Shown: positions 1 to 8,751 of the stretch, in pieces | Position numbering within the stretch: the first letter of the stretch is position 1 | How the letters are laid out: the number at the start of each line of letters is the position of its first letter | From: an uncultured Cohaesibacter sp. | GTDB lineage: Bacteria > Pseudomonadota > Alphaproteobacteria > Rhizobiales > Cohaesibacteraceae | Direction of reading: 5' to 3' | Assembly: GCF_963678225.1 (NCBI RefSeq) | Contig: NZ_OY782764.1 | Coordinates: 2,547,001-2,611,000, forward strand | DNA length: 64,000 nt | Position numbers and translations under genes: made by a program | The notes under the pieces: generated by a model | The model's database searches: none | The model's input: only the letters and a program-made list of their open reading frames with translations | Told to the model about the DNA's origin: nothing

Positions 1-204
1 GTCTTGCGCTCCATGCGCGGTGGCAAGGACTATGACAGTCGAATGGGGCAGCGCATGAAAGGAACAGGGCCTTTTGCTGAGCTTCTTCACAAGCGCGTTG
101 ATGTTGTGTGTAGAAAGCTTGGTTATAACACCAGACGCACACGTCTATCCTTGAAACATTTTGCTGCCCCAAAAAGAAACGAGGCCCAATTATCTCTATT
201 CTGA
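1..204 (+). CDS. PA0069-family radical SAM protein, C-terminal fragment
   Basis: The reading frame is open from the first base of the window and ends with TGA at 202-204, so only the last ~67 residues are present and the start lies upstream. The tail contains GGKDYDSRMGQRMKG and ends in QLSLF, which I recognise as the C-terminus of the PA0069 family of radical SAM proteins. Those proteins carry an N-terminal 4Fe-4S CxxxCxxC site that is outside this window. The substrate is not known to me. The short length makes the family call moderately secure only. Confidence 0.7.
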   Translation, partial: VLRSMRGGKDYDSRMGQRMKGTGPFAELLHKRVDVVCRKLGYNTRRTRLSLKHFAAPKRNEAQLSLF

Positions 205-270
205 CAGAAGCACTGATTAAAGTTTCTAATGCATGGCAATACTCGGTATTCAGAATGCTTATATTTGCTC

Positions 271-305
271 TCAGGCGTCTTTAACGCCTGATTAAGTGTT
301 ATAAT
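271..305 (+). promoter_or_regulatory. Inverted repeat next to a perfect -10 box
   Basis: A perfect -10 hexamer TATAAT lies at 300-305. Just upstream is an inverted repeat, TCAGGCGT / ACGCCTGA, at 271-291. No good -35 hexamer is visible at the expected distance, and the repeat covers that position. This could be an activator or repressor site for the transcript that ends at the terminator near 550. The transcript is inferred. Confidence 0.35.
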
Positions 306-311
306 TTTGGA

Positions 312-556
312 TAAATGTGAGTAAATCAAAAATGTTCTATCTTTGGAGAAAGATATCATTTGTACTCTTCACGGAATCACTTTAGGAGCCAACCCAATTA
401 GGTTAATCAACCGGATGCTCCGGTTTTTAAAAGGGTTATAGCAGGGACACGCCGCATCGTTCCTGCTGCGCGGTGAATGTGGCTTCCCTTCACTGCGCCT
501 CCAGCTGCCCCGCTCGATCGCCGACTGGCGGTTTGATCGGGGCAGCCTATTTTTTT
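312..556 (+). ncRNA. Candidate small RNA with hairpins and a strong terminator
   Basis: No convincing reading frame lies here. Several stems follow the -10 box: AACCGGA/TCCGGTT at 409-425 followed by five T, GCAGGGA/TCCTGC at 441-466, GCGCGGTGAA/TTCACTGCGC at 468-498 (one G-U pair), and CTGCCCC/GGGGCAG at 505-545 with an inner GATCGCC stem, followed by seven T at 550-556. The last is a classic intrinsic terminator, too far from the radical SAM gene (about 300 bases) to be its obvious end. A free-standing RNA of about 240 nt, or a shorter one from an internal promoter, would explain it. I do not recognise a known RNA family. Confidence 0.4.
505..556 (+). terminator. Strong intrinsic terminator
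   Basis: Stem CTGCCCC (505-511) with GGGGCAG (539-545), an inner GATCGCC stem with a bulge, and a run of seven T at 550-556. Confidence 0.75.
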
Positions 557-987
557 CAAAATATGGCAGATTTTCTGTGATAGTGGCCCACCCTATTGAT
601 TCTGACTTAATCCCGCATCCCTTGAGTTGTAGCCTTAGTCAATCATTGGCGTTGAAGCGAAAAATGTGGGCTTTAGATTATTATCTTGATGTCGCAAAGT
701 GCGCGAAAAAGCGTGCAAGCAATCGCAAATAGCCCACACCCTCTTGTGAAACACTTTTCTCCGCCCCTCCGGCATACTACGCTAACGAAGTGTTAACTGT
801 TTGATTCGTCGCCTTGAGCGCAGAAACAGGGATTTTCAGCAGTGCTGAGCAGGCTGGAATTTGAAAAATATGGGCTTTATGCCCGATGAGTAGCGGCAGC
901 GAGTAAGGCGATTGATCGTCCCGCGAAGCTGAAGATGTAACTAGTAAAGCAGCGGGGGCACGAAATGCCTGTAACGGAGATGAAAAC
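557..987. other. Intergenic, no gene seen
   Basis: This stretch between the terminator and the EAL gene holds no supported coding region. A short antisense reading frame at 777-1121 has no family resemblance and overlaps the start of the EAL gene. The EAL gene's promoter presumably lies here, but I see no strong consensus. Confidence 0.5.
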
Positions 988-3042
988 ATGCAAAGGCTAG
1001 GGGCCGTTTTTATCGCCATTTGTATGGTCGCCATCTCCATGTCTATTGGTGCGATGCTGCATTTCAAATTCGGCTTGTCTATTACTGAGGCCTCTCCTTT
1101 TTCCTTTGGCATTCTGCTCACACTTCTGTTGGTGCACTACCAGATTTCCCGCGTGCGTGATCGCATGATGCTTGATGAGCAGATGGATGATCTCACCCGC
1201 CTCAAACTCGCCTTGACCAAGGAAGTGCAGGATGTGCGCGAAATGGCGCGTGAGCTGGATAGCACTGTATCGAGCCGCCTTGAAAAAGAGGTGGAACCCA
1301 TTCTGGCAGAGCTGGATGTGATTGGCACACTGGTCAAGCAATTGGCAGAGAGCTGCGCCGATCTTGATGAGCGGATGCAGCAGGGCGAAGGACAGGTGGC
1401 TGAGGTCAACGCCAAGCTGATTGCCGCCACCAGTTCCGTAAAGGAATTGGAGGAACATCTGCGCGCCAACGCGCGCTCTCTGTCCGCAAAATATGAAAGA
1501 CAGGCCGAGCAGTCTGTCCAACCAGCAGCCCAGCCCGTTGCCCCGAGCTATTCCGAGCCCGCACATCGGTATGATGAGCCCGAGGAGCAGGGTGACCGCC
1601 CGTCGCCGCAATCCACAGCGACAGAAGGGCCCCCGACCGGTCCATTCGCAGAGACGCAGGAACAACCGGTGACGTCGGAAGACGAAGCCAAGGTGCGGCG
1701 CGCTCTGGCTCTTGGTCATATCGAGCTGTTCATGCAGCCGATTGTTGCCCTGCCCATGCGCAAGCCGCAATATTATGAAGCCCTGACACGGCTCAAGGCC
1801 GACGATGGCGAATTGATCACGCCAGACATCTTTTTGCCGGTCTGTCGCCAGAACGGCTTCCTGCCCATGTTGGATCGACTGGCCGTCAATGAGGCATTCC
1901 GCCTGTTGCGGCGTCTGTCAGATCGGGGCCATCCGGTGGAGCTATTCTGCAATCTCGCGCTGGAAAGCCTTGCTGATAGCGATTTCTTTGCCCTGATGCG
2001 CGATCTGTTTGATCAGAACCGCGATTTGGCCCCCCATGTGATTCTCGAATTCTCGCAGGCCGATCTGCGCAAATTCGGGTTGATGGAAGAAGAGACCCTC
2101 AAGCTGCTCAGCTCCATGGGCTTCCGCTTCTCGGTGGACCGTGTCACCAATCTGGCTGCCGGCTTTGATGAATTTGCCCAGAAGGGCGTCAAATTCGCAA
2201 AGGTTGCCGCCCCGATCCTGACCCATAGGGAAGCCGGTCGCGGGCTGGATATTCACCCTGCCGATTTCTCTCGCCTGCTGTCGCGTAAAGGTTTGGATCT
2301 GATTGTCACCCATGTTGAAAGCGAGCGCGATCTGGTCAATCTGATCGACTATAATGTGCATCTGGCCCAAGGGGATCATTTCGCGCCAGCCAAGGCGCTG
2401 AAGGGCAATCCGGCCACGGTGCGCGGCCCCTTGCAGGCAGGAACCGTTTCCCAGCAGCAACAGGCCGCCGCAGCCTCTCGTCCGGCGATCCGCCCCTCTC
2501 AGGTTGCGCGGATGTCCGGGGGCGGCAATGAACCGGCTCCAAACCGGGCTTCGCCAGTTGATCGCCTGTCCCAGTTTCCCGAGCAATCCCGGCTTCAAGC
2601 GCCTGCATCCCCTTCATCCAGACCGGCCACACCATCGCGCATGCCAAATGGCTCAGGGGCGCCACGCGCGCCACAACGCCCATCTCAATCTGCTTCCTAC
2701 GCCAATGAACCAACGGTCGGAGCCGGGACCAACGGGGCAGAGCGCACGCTGGGAGAAAATCCGCGCATAGCCGAGGCCCTGCGCGCCATGGCAGCCGAGG
2801 ATACCAACAACAGCGAAACCCGCGATCATTTCCGTGCTGTTCTGGCCGAGGCCGCAGGGCTAATTGCTCCGGGCGAAGCATCAGGGCAGCCCGGTGGCGG
2901 AGCCGCGCCAACCGTTCGCGCTGCGTCTCAAGATCGTATGCAGCTACAACGCAGCGCAGGCCAGTCAGAGCGTCTGCCTGCTGCTGATGATTTCGGCCTG
3001 CAAACGGGAACGGATCGCGGCCAATATATCGAGGTGTCCTGA
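988..3042 (+). CDS. Membrane-anchored EAL-domain protein, probably catalytically inactive
   Basis: 684 residues. Two hydrophobic segments (about residues 5-24 and 32-50) anchor the N-terminus in the inner membrane. They are followed by a charged, helical, probably coiled-coil region (about 60-165), a Pro/Gln/Ser linker, an EAL domain (about 230-485), and a long disordered Pro/Ser/Ala-rich tail. EAL domains hydrolyse cyclic di-GMP, and the signature YEALTRL is kept near residue 264. The second metal-binding motif reads FSVDRVTN instead of DDFGTG, and the EGVE motif reads THVE. This predicts a non-catalytic protein that may bind c-di-GMP or act as a scaffold. The ATG at 988 has AACGGAGA at 973-980. 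The gene stands alone. Confidence 0.85.
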   Translation: MQRLGAVFIAICMVAISMSIGAMLHFKFGLSITEASPFSFGILLTLLLVHYQISRVRDRMMLDEQMDDLTRLKLALTKEVQDVREMARELDSTVSSRLEKEVEPILAELDVIGTLVKQLAESCADLDERMQQGEGQVAEVNAKLIAATSSVKELEEHLRANARSLSAKYERQAEQSVQPAAQPVAPSYSEPAHRYDEPEEQGDRPSPQSTATEGPPTGPFAETQEQPVTSEDEAKVRRALALGHIELFMQPIVALPMRKPQYYEALTRLKADDGELITPDIFLPVCRQNGFLPMLDRLAVNEAFRLLRRLSDRGHPVELFCNLALESLADSDFFALMRDLFDQNRDLAPHVILEFSQADLRKFGLMEEETLKLLSSMGFRFSVDRVTNLAAGFDEFAQKGVKFAKVAAPILTHREAGRGLDIHPADFSRLLSRKGLDLIVTHVESERDLVNLIDYNVHLAQGDHFAPAKALKGNPATVRGPLQAGTVSQQQQAAAASRPAIRPSQVARMSGGGNEPAPNRASPVDRLSQFPEQSRLQAPASPSSRPATPSRMPNGSGAPRAPQRPSQSASYANEPTVGAGTNGAERTLGENPRIAEALRAMAAEDTNNSETRDHFRAVLAEAAGLIAPGEASGQPGGGAAPTVRAASQDRMQLQRSAGQSERLPAADDFGLQTGTDRGQYIEVS

Positions 3043-3185
3043 TCACCCATCAATGACACCTAAGAGGCGCGGCATTTTTGCGCACATTTTTGCGATCAAG
3101 GACCTCATCTATCTCTTGACCTTGTATTTTTAACAAGAGACAAGAGGAAGAACCTGAAACCATTTCTCGATTTAAAGGGACTGCC

Positions 3186-4043
3186 ATGTCTTCCCGCATC
3201 GCTGGCCTTTCAGCCATTGCGCCGAATTACAAGGGACTATTGTCCGATATCTGGGGTGTTCTGCACAACGGGCAAACCGTCAACGACTGCACAGTTGAAG
3301 CGCTCGGTAACTTCCGAAAGGATTATGGCAAGGTCATTCTGATCACCAACGCGCCGCGCCCTTCTGCCCAGATTTGCGAGCAGCTCGATAGCCTTGGTGT
3401 GCCGCGCGACTGCTATGATGCGGTCGTCACCTCGGGCGATGTGACAAGAGCCGAGCTTACCAAAATCGGAAAAAAGAAGGTGTTCCATCTGGGGCACGAG
3501 CGCAATTTGCCGCTGTTTGAAGGCCTCGGGCTGGAACTCGTAGGGGAAGACGAAGCAGAGATGATCTGCTGCACCAGTCTTCTGGACAATCTCACTGAGA
3601 CCCCTGACGATTACGACGCCCTTCTGCATCGCCTTGCCAAGAGGCATCTGCCCTTCGTCTGCGCCAATCCCGACAGGATTGCCGACCAGGGCGGCAAATT
3701 GGTCTATTGCGCTGGCGCACTGGCTGATCGTTATGAGGCCTATGGTGGTGAGATCGTCATGGCGGGCAAACCGGAAGCCCCGATCTATGAGGCATCTCTT
3801 GCCAAATTTACCGAGATCAACGGAGCCTCGATCGCCAAGTCCGACATTCTGATCATTGGCGATGCCATGCCAACGGATATGCGCGGTGGTCATTATCAGA
3901 AGATTGACGCCCTGTTCATCACTGCGGGCATTCATGCGCAGGATTTCGGTCCCATGGATGCGCCTGACGATGATCGTGTCAGTTTGCGCCTTACCCATGA
4001 AGACGTTGAAACGGTCGGCTTCATGACCCGCCTCGCCTGGTAA
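3186..4043 (+). CDS. TIGR01459-family HAD-type hydrolase
   Basis: 285 residues, full length for the family. The HAD motif I region near residue 20 reads LSDIWGVLHNG, where D-x-WGVLHNG stands in for the usual DxDG(T/V)L. A later GDAMPTDMRGG matches the motif IV region that binds Mg2+. Members are cytosolic phosphatase-like proteins of the NagD/IIA subfamily, widespread in alphaproteobacteria, with unproven substrate. The gene reads in the same direction as the YgfZ-type gene 110 bases downstream and may be cotranscribed with it. Confidence 0.88.
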   Translation: MSSRIAGLSAIAPNYKGLLSDIWGVLHNGQTVNDCTVEALGNFRKDYGKVILITNAPRPSAQICEQLDSLGVPRDCYDAVVTSGDVTRAELTKIGKKKVFHLGHERNLPLFEGLGLELVGEDEAEMICCTSLLDNLTETPDDYDALLHRLAKRHLPFVCANPDRIADQGGKLVYCAGALADRYEAYGGEIVMAGKPEAPIYEASLAKFTEINGASIAKSDILIIGDAMPTDMRGGHYQKIDALFITAGIHAQDFGPMDAPDDDRVSLRLTHEDVETVGFMTRLAW

Positions 4044-4154
4044 CAAGGGCATCCTCTTTGCGCAGGCGGTTGGATTGACCGTTCGCCTGTCCTATATTCC
4101 TGTTCAGTAGGCGGCTATCGGGCCGCAGTGCGCCGACAGGAAAAGGAACGTGTT

Positions 4155-4994
4155 ATGCATCAGGATCAGATCCTTCATCTCGCTAATCGTGTTGTGGTTC
4201 ATCTTTCCGGCTCCGAGGCGGAAACGCTGCTGCAACGGCTTATCACGATTGATCTGGACGATCTGAGACAGGGTGAGCTGCGCCACGGAGCCTTACTAAC
4301 GCCGCAGGGGAAAATCGCCATCGATTTTCTGCTCTCGCGAGACGATGGACTGTTCCGCTTTGATCTGGACAGGGAGCAACTCGGGGCTTTCACCAAAAAG
4401 ATGACCCTCTATCGCATGCGCTCCGATGTGACGATAGAAGAAAGCAGCGAGCGCGTTGGCGTCGCCTTTGTGGCCGATGCTGATAAGGATGCGCTCGCGC
4501 TACGCGACACCCGGTCTGATCAACTTGGCTGGAGGCTTTATGGCGAAGGGGCCAACTGGCAAACCTCGCCGGAGTTGGAGAATGCCTATCTGGCGCGCCA
4601 TATCGCGGCCATTGTGCCGCAGGCCGGTCTGGATTTCTCCCTTGAAGACGCATTCCCCCATGACATCAATATGGACGCGTTGGGTGGTCTTGATTTTGGC
4701 AAGGGGTGCTATGTGGGGCAGGAAGTGGTCTCGCGCATGCAGCATCGCGGCACAGCCCGCAAGCGCCTCGTGCGCCTTGAAGCGGATATGCCAATTCCTT
4801 CGACTGGTACCAAAATCCTTGCCGGAGAAAAACCGGTCGGCGAAGTCGGGGCAGTGCTCGACAAACGCGCTCTGGCTATCGTGCGACTGGATCGTGTGGC
4901 CGATGCTCTCAAGGATGGATTGGCTCTAACGGCAGGTGGTGTGCCCTTGCGCGTTGAGTTGCCAGACTATGCCGACTTTGCTCTCCCCGCCTGA
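4155..4994 (+). CDS. ygfZ: YgfZ/GcvT-type folate-binding protein (Fe-S cluster assembly)
   Basis: 280 residues from the ATG at 4155, chosen because AAAGGAAC lies at 4142-4149 and the MHQDQILHL start fits the family. The hallmark motif KGCYVGQE is present near residue 185, followed by VSRMQHRG. YgfZ (the bacterial relative of Caf17/IBA57) is a tetrahydrofolate-binding, GcvT-like cytosolic protein that helps maturation or repair of certain 4Fe-4S enzymes such as MiaB. The C-terminus has the small barrel with the residues ILAGEKPVGEVG. It follows the HAD hydrolase gene in the same direction. Confidence 0.88.
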   Translation: MHQDQILHLANRVVVHLSGSEAETLLQRLITIDLDDLRQGELRHGALLTPQGKIAIDFLLSRDDGLFRFDLDREQLGAFTKKMTLYRMRSDVTIEESSERVGVAFVADADKDALALRDTRSDQLGWRLYGEGANWQTSPELENAYLARHIAAIVPQAGLDFSLEDAFPHDINMDALGGLDFGKGCYVGQEVVSRMQHRGTARKRLVRLEADMPIPSTGTKILAGEKPVGEVGAVLDKRALAIVRLDRVADALKDGLALTAGGVPLRVELPDYADFALPA

Positions 4995-5212
4995 GTTGGC
5001 TTTTCTGCCAACTTTTGTTGCAATTTGCATGAGGCCGTTATCGCTTCTTTGGTGATGATGGCCTTTTTGCGCTGGTGCGGTTGCGGAAACTCCCAATTGC
5101 ACCTCTATTTTTGGTCCATGCTTAACAAAAATACAAGGCATGGGTATCCTTCAATGCTTTATTAAGCATCTCTCCTTAGGCTGAAAGGCATTGGGGACGA
5201 AGGATTGCTAAA

Positions 5213-5548
5213 ATGTCGACGGACTTGCTTGTACTGGATTCATTGGTGGCAGACATCGCTGATTTTGCCAAAAAGCAGATCGATGAAGGCGACCTTTCAG
5301 GGCCACGCTTTGGAGCTTATGTGAAGCTGGCATGGTGCACGCAGTCTGGTACGCCCTGCTATTCCGATTGCCAGAATATTACAGAAGCTCTGCAAACCCT
5401 GCGCGATTTGGAGCAGAATGAACAGGTCGACAGTTTTTATGTGGCCATGACCGCAGCCAGCATGGAAGCCTTCCCGCACGTGAATACGCCGCTCTGCGAT
5501 TTTGATGCGATCCGCCGCATGGGCGCTGCCTTGCGCGAGGTTGCCTGA
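5213..5548 (+). CDS. Small protein of unknown function
   Basis: 111 residues, no signal peptide or membrane segment, and no family I recognise. The protein is acidic with a possible small alpha/beta fold and three cysteines (WCTQSGTPCYSDC). The start has GAAGGA about nine bases upstream. Normal codon use, a plausible ribosome-binding site and an intrinsic terminator 45 bases downstream support a real gene. Confidence 0.65.
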   Translation: MSTDLLVLDSLVADIADFAKKQIDEGDLSGPRFGAYVKLAWCTQSGTPCYSDCQNITEALQTLRDLEQNEQVDSFYVAMTAASMEAFPHVNTPLCDFDAIRRMGAALREVA

Positions 5549-5593
5549 CGCGCCACCTGCCCCAAGCACCAGCAGTAAATCTTGATCAGGATT

Positions 5594-5614
5594 GGCCCCT
5601 TTCGGGGCCTTTTT
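5594..5614 (+). terminator. Intrinsic terminator after the 111-residue ORF
   Basis: Stem GGCCCC (5594-5599) with GGGGCC (5604-5609) and five T at 5610-5614. It sits between the convergent small ORF and moaB, touching the moaB stop codon. Confidence 0.8.
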
Positions 5615-6183
5615 CATGAGCGCAGCTTGGCCCGTTTGAGATGCTCATCAAGACGCGGCATGATTTCAACGAAATTGCACGGTTGATGGCGATAATCGAG
5701 CTGATGGACGAGGATCCCATCCCATGCATCCTTGCAGGCACCGCTCGAGCCGGGAATGCTGAAAATGAAGGTGGTTCCGGCCAGTCCTGCCGTGGCCCGT
5801 GACTGTATGGTCGATGTGCCGATCGTTTCAAACGAGATCTTGTGAAACAGCCACGAAAAGCCATCCATCTGTTTGTCAAACAGCGGGGTCATGGCTTCCG
5901 GCGTTACGTCGCGGCCGGTAAAGCCGGTGCCGCCCGTTGAAATGATGACATCCACGCCCTCATCGGCAATCCATGCCTTGGCTTGGGCTTGAATCGCTTC
6001 GACATCGTCCTTCACGATGGCTCTGTCAGCAAGGCTATGCCCCGCAGCCTGCAAACGGTCAACGAGGGTTTGACCGGATTTATCATCCGCCAGCGTGCGC
6101 GTGTCAGACACCGTCATGATGGCAATCTTCATAGGGATAAAAGAGCGGGGCGCATCGGAATGGGGAGAGTGGGAATAGGCCAT
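5614..6183 (-). CDS. moaB: Molybdenum cofactor biosynthesis protein B
   Basis: 189 residues from the ATG at 6183, chosen because AGGAAAG lies just upstream; the frame is open to 6222. The MoaB/MogA fold is clear: [11 protein letters not shown] near the start, [16 protein letters not shown] in the middle (the molybdopterin-binding loop) and [14 protein letters not shown] later. The protein adenylylates or binds molybdopterin on the way to Moco in the cytosol. The N-terminal 16 residues before MKIAIM are an extension whose translation is less certain. No other moa genes lie nearby. It may share a transcript with the YitT gene upstream on the same strand. Confidence 0.9.
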   Translation of the reverse strand: MAYSHSPHSDAPRSFIPMKIAIMTVSDTRTLADDKSGQTLVDRLQAAGHSLADRAIVKDDVEAIQAQAKAWIADEGVDVIISTGGTGFTGRDVTPEAMTPLFDKQMDGFSWLFHKISFETIGTSTIQSRATAGLAGTTFIFSIPGSSGACKDAWDGILVHQLDYRHQPCNFVEIMPRLDEHLKRAKLRS

Positions 6184-6308
6184 GGGTGTCTTTCCTGTCG
6201 ATCTTTGGCAAAGGAGCATCAAGCGTGAGGCGATTGAATGGCCTAACAGCTTGTTCTGTCAAGATGCAAAGCATGGCCAGCGAGAACCGATGCCCACTCG
6301 ATGCCGAC

Positions 6309-6950
6309 CTAGCGCCCGATATAGCGATCGCGCCGGTGATTGATGGCGATGATGGAATTGAGCACGATGGAGCCCAGAACCGACCAGGCGATGATGGGCC
6401 AGGGGAAGAAAAACAGCGCGGTGGCGAAAATAGCCAGATCCAGCAATTGCTGCACATAGCCTGCCCGGAAGCCGGTAAACTCCTGAATGGTTACAGCCAT
6501 TGCGCCAACGCCGCCCAGACTGCCCTCATGGCGAATAATGGCCAGAAGCCCAGCCCCCACCATGGCGCCGAATGCGAGAATGCCAACAAGCGGATCCAGA
6601 TGCTCAAAACTGATGGCAGGGGAGACGAATTTCATCATGGCCGACATGCCAACCACACAGATGACAGACTTGATGGTAAAGCGCATGCCCATGCGATGAT
6701 AGGTGAACCAGTAGAAGGGAATGTTGACCAGAAAGAATACCGTGCCGAAATCATAGTCCGTCAAATAGGAAATCAGCAGCGCAAGCCCAGCGGTCTGCCC
6801 AGTCAGAAAGCCCAGATGGGTTAGAAACACCATACCCAGCGAACAGGCAAAGACCCCGAATGTCAGCCCTTGCACATCGTCAAGCAAGCTGTGCTTTTCA
6901 CTATTCTTATGGAGGTCTTTGTTATCTACGCTAAGCTTCTTGTTGGTCAT
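6309..6950 (-). CDS. YitT-family membrane protein
   Basis: 213 residues with about five hydrophobic segments and the family pattern GLTFGVFACSLGMVF, GFLTGQTAGLALL and HEGSLGGVGAMAV. YitT/DUF161 proteins are inner-membrane proteins of uncertain function. This one lacks the C-terminal cytoplasmic domain of longer Firmicute members and has a short charged N-terminus (~25 residues). The ribosome-binding site before 6950 is weak. Confidence 0.82.
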   Translation of the reverse strand: MTNKKLSVDNKDLHKNSEKHSLLDDVQGLTFGVFACSLGMVFLTHLGFLTGQTAGLALLISYLTDYDFGTVFFLVNIPFYWFTYHRMGMRFTIKSVICVVGMSAMMKFVSPAISFEHLDPLVGILAFGAMVGAGLLAIIRHEGSLGGVGAMAVTIQEFTGFRAGYVQQLLDLAIFATALFFFPWPIIAWSVLGSIVLNSIIAINHRRDRYIGR

Positions 6951-7713
6951 GGCCGATTGGCATCCGTGGAAATGGGCTTATGGAACTTGTTTCCTGAGCA
7001 TCTAAAGAAAAGACGCAATGGATACCAGAAGAAATATTCAAAAACCGGGTTCGTCATTGCTGCCTTGCTCAAAACGCCGGGCGAAGCAGACAACGGGCTA
7101 TCGGAATGAGTGTAGTCGGGAAAGGGGGCCGGTCGAGCTGCCAGGGAGGGCGACAAGGCAGACCAAAAAGAGTTGTTGCGATCCACCTTCAGAACATTGC
7201 GCGTTTGGGGGACGCTTGGAAGGGCAATTTCACCGCGAAACCAGTGCGCGTCAGCTATCACATTGGGGACGACGAAAGCTGTTGCATAGTCTAAGCGGAG
7301 CCAAAGGCGGATCGCTGGCTCGACTGTCAGCAAGGACAACCGGACCAAAAAGTTCGTGGCTTTTGGGAGTAAGTTTCTTGTCAGATCAGCAAATGCCGCA
7401 TCTCCTGATCGCGTTGGCGGCCTTATAATGCATCGAACCTGAATGAAACCTGAGTGCTCCATTCATTTTGTGTTCATGTTGGCATTAAAAGGTGGAGAGG
7501 TGTTGCCGTAAAGAGATCGTAACGAATATATTTGTGCTGGTCCAGCGTAAACTGGGCCTGCCTAAAGGGAACCAGAATGACCTAGTGGGCACGAGAAGAT
7601 AATCACAGCTCAAAATCGCGCTTTTCTTATGGTTCCGATTGCATTAGGGTCCGCTCGTGCCTTCGGGACACCGAGTATAAAATTTTTCCACTTCAAACGA
7701 GACACTTAGGAAG
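6951..7713. other. Intergenic stretch upstream of glyQ, no gene supported
   Basis: Frames open on both strands (7018-7428 plus, 6947-7462 minus), but neither has a ribosome-binding site, a recognised domain or natural protein composition. The end of the stretch must hold the glyQ promoter. The sequence may be decayed coding DNA, but I cannot name a parent gene. Confidence 0.5.
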
Positions 7714-8661
7714 ATGACCGACATTCTTGCCCCTCACATGCAGCCGGAACGTTCTTTTCAGGGAATGATCCTGGCGTTGCAGAAATACTGGGCCGATTAC
7801 GGCTGCGCAGTTCTCCAGCCTTATGATATGGAAGTCGGTGCCGGTACGTTTCATCCGTCGACCACCTTGCGTGCCCTTGGTCCACGTCCGTGGCGCGCAG
7901 CCTATGTGCAGCCATCTCGCCGTCCAACCGATGGACGCTATGGTGAAAACCCTAACCGTCTGCAGCATTATTACCAGTTTCAGGTCCTTCTGAAGCCGAG
8001 CCCGGAAAATCTTCAGGATCTCTATCTTGGTTCGCTGAAGGCAATCGGTATTGATAGCTCCATCCATGATATCCGCTTTGTGGAAGACGACTGGGAAAGC
8101 CCGACCCTTGGTGCGTGGGGCCTTGGTTGGGAATGCTGGTGCGATGGCATGGAGGTCTCCCAGTTTACCTATTTCCAGCAGGTCTGCGGCATTGAATGTG
8201 CGCCTGTCGCTGGTGAATTGACCTATGGACTGGAACGTCTGGCCATGTATGTGCAGGGCGTGGACAATGTTTACGACCTCAACTTCAACGGCCGCGATGG
8301 CGACGAGCGGATTACCTATGGTGACGTTTTCCTGCAAACCGAGCAGGAATATTCCCGCCATAACTTCGAATATGCCAATACCGAAATGCTGTTCCAGCAT
8401 TTCAAGGATGCGGAAGCCGAATGCCGGTCTCTTCTTGAGCAGGGAGAGAAAGCAGGCAGTGAAGCTGGTATGCATTACTGCGTTTTCCCGGCCTACGACC
8501 AGTGCATCAAGGCATCCCACGTCTTCAACCTGCTTGATGCGCGTGGCGTCATCTCGGTGACTGAACGTCAGAGCTATATTCTGCGCGTGCGCGAATTGGC
8601 CAAGTCTTGCGGTGAAGCCTTCCTCAAGACCAAAGCCGGTGGCCTTGGCTACGAGAGCTGA
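7714..8661 (+). CDS. glyQ: Glycyl-tRNA synthetase alpha subunit
   Basis: 315 residues, normal length for the alpha subunit of the bacterial alpha2beta2 enzyme, which charges tRNA-Gly with glycine in the cytosol. The class II core is near identical to the family: [38 protein letters not shown] and [10 protein letters not shown]. The ATG at 7714 is preceded by AGGAAG at 7708-7713, close but in keeping with the expected N-terminus before ERSFQGMI. The beta subunit gene glyS, usually close by, is not in this window. A strong terminator follows directly. Confidence 0.97.
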   Translation: MTDILAPHMQPERSFQGMILALQKYWADYGCAVLQPYDMEVGAGTFHPSTTLRALGPRPWRAAYVQPSRRPTDGRYGENPNRLQHYYQFQVLLKPSPENLQDLYLGSLKAIGIDSSIHDIRFVEDDWESPTLGAWGLGWECWCDGMEVSQFTYFQQVCGIECAPVAGELTYGLERLAMYVQGVDNVYDLNFNGRDGDERITYGDVFLQTEQEYSRHNFEYANTEMLFQHFKDAEAECRSLLEQGEKAGSEAGMHYCVFPAYDQCIKASHVFNLLDARGVISVTERQSYILRVRELAKSCGEAFLKTKAGGLGYES

Positions 8662-8698
8662 TCGCGACTGATATAAGCAAAGAGAATTGAGACAAAAA

Positions 8699-8729
8699 AC
8701 CGGCCTCAGATGATTGAGGCCGGTTTTTT
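8699..8729. terminator. Bidirectional intrinsic terminator
   Basis: Stem ACCGGCCTCA (8699-8708) with TGAGGCCGGT (8715-8724), T run on the plus strand at 8724-8729 and A run at 8694-8699. It serves glyQ and the convergent FecR-domain gene. Confidence 0.9.
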
Positions 8730-8751
8730 ATTGTTCAGCGATGGCATCGGT

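Noticed and set aside
6947-7462. 171-codon minus-strand frame upstream of the YitT gene
   Set aside because: No ribosome-binding site, no recognised domain, and composition unlike a folded or membrane protein.
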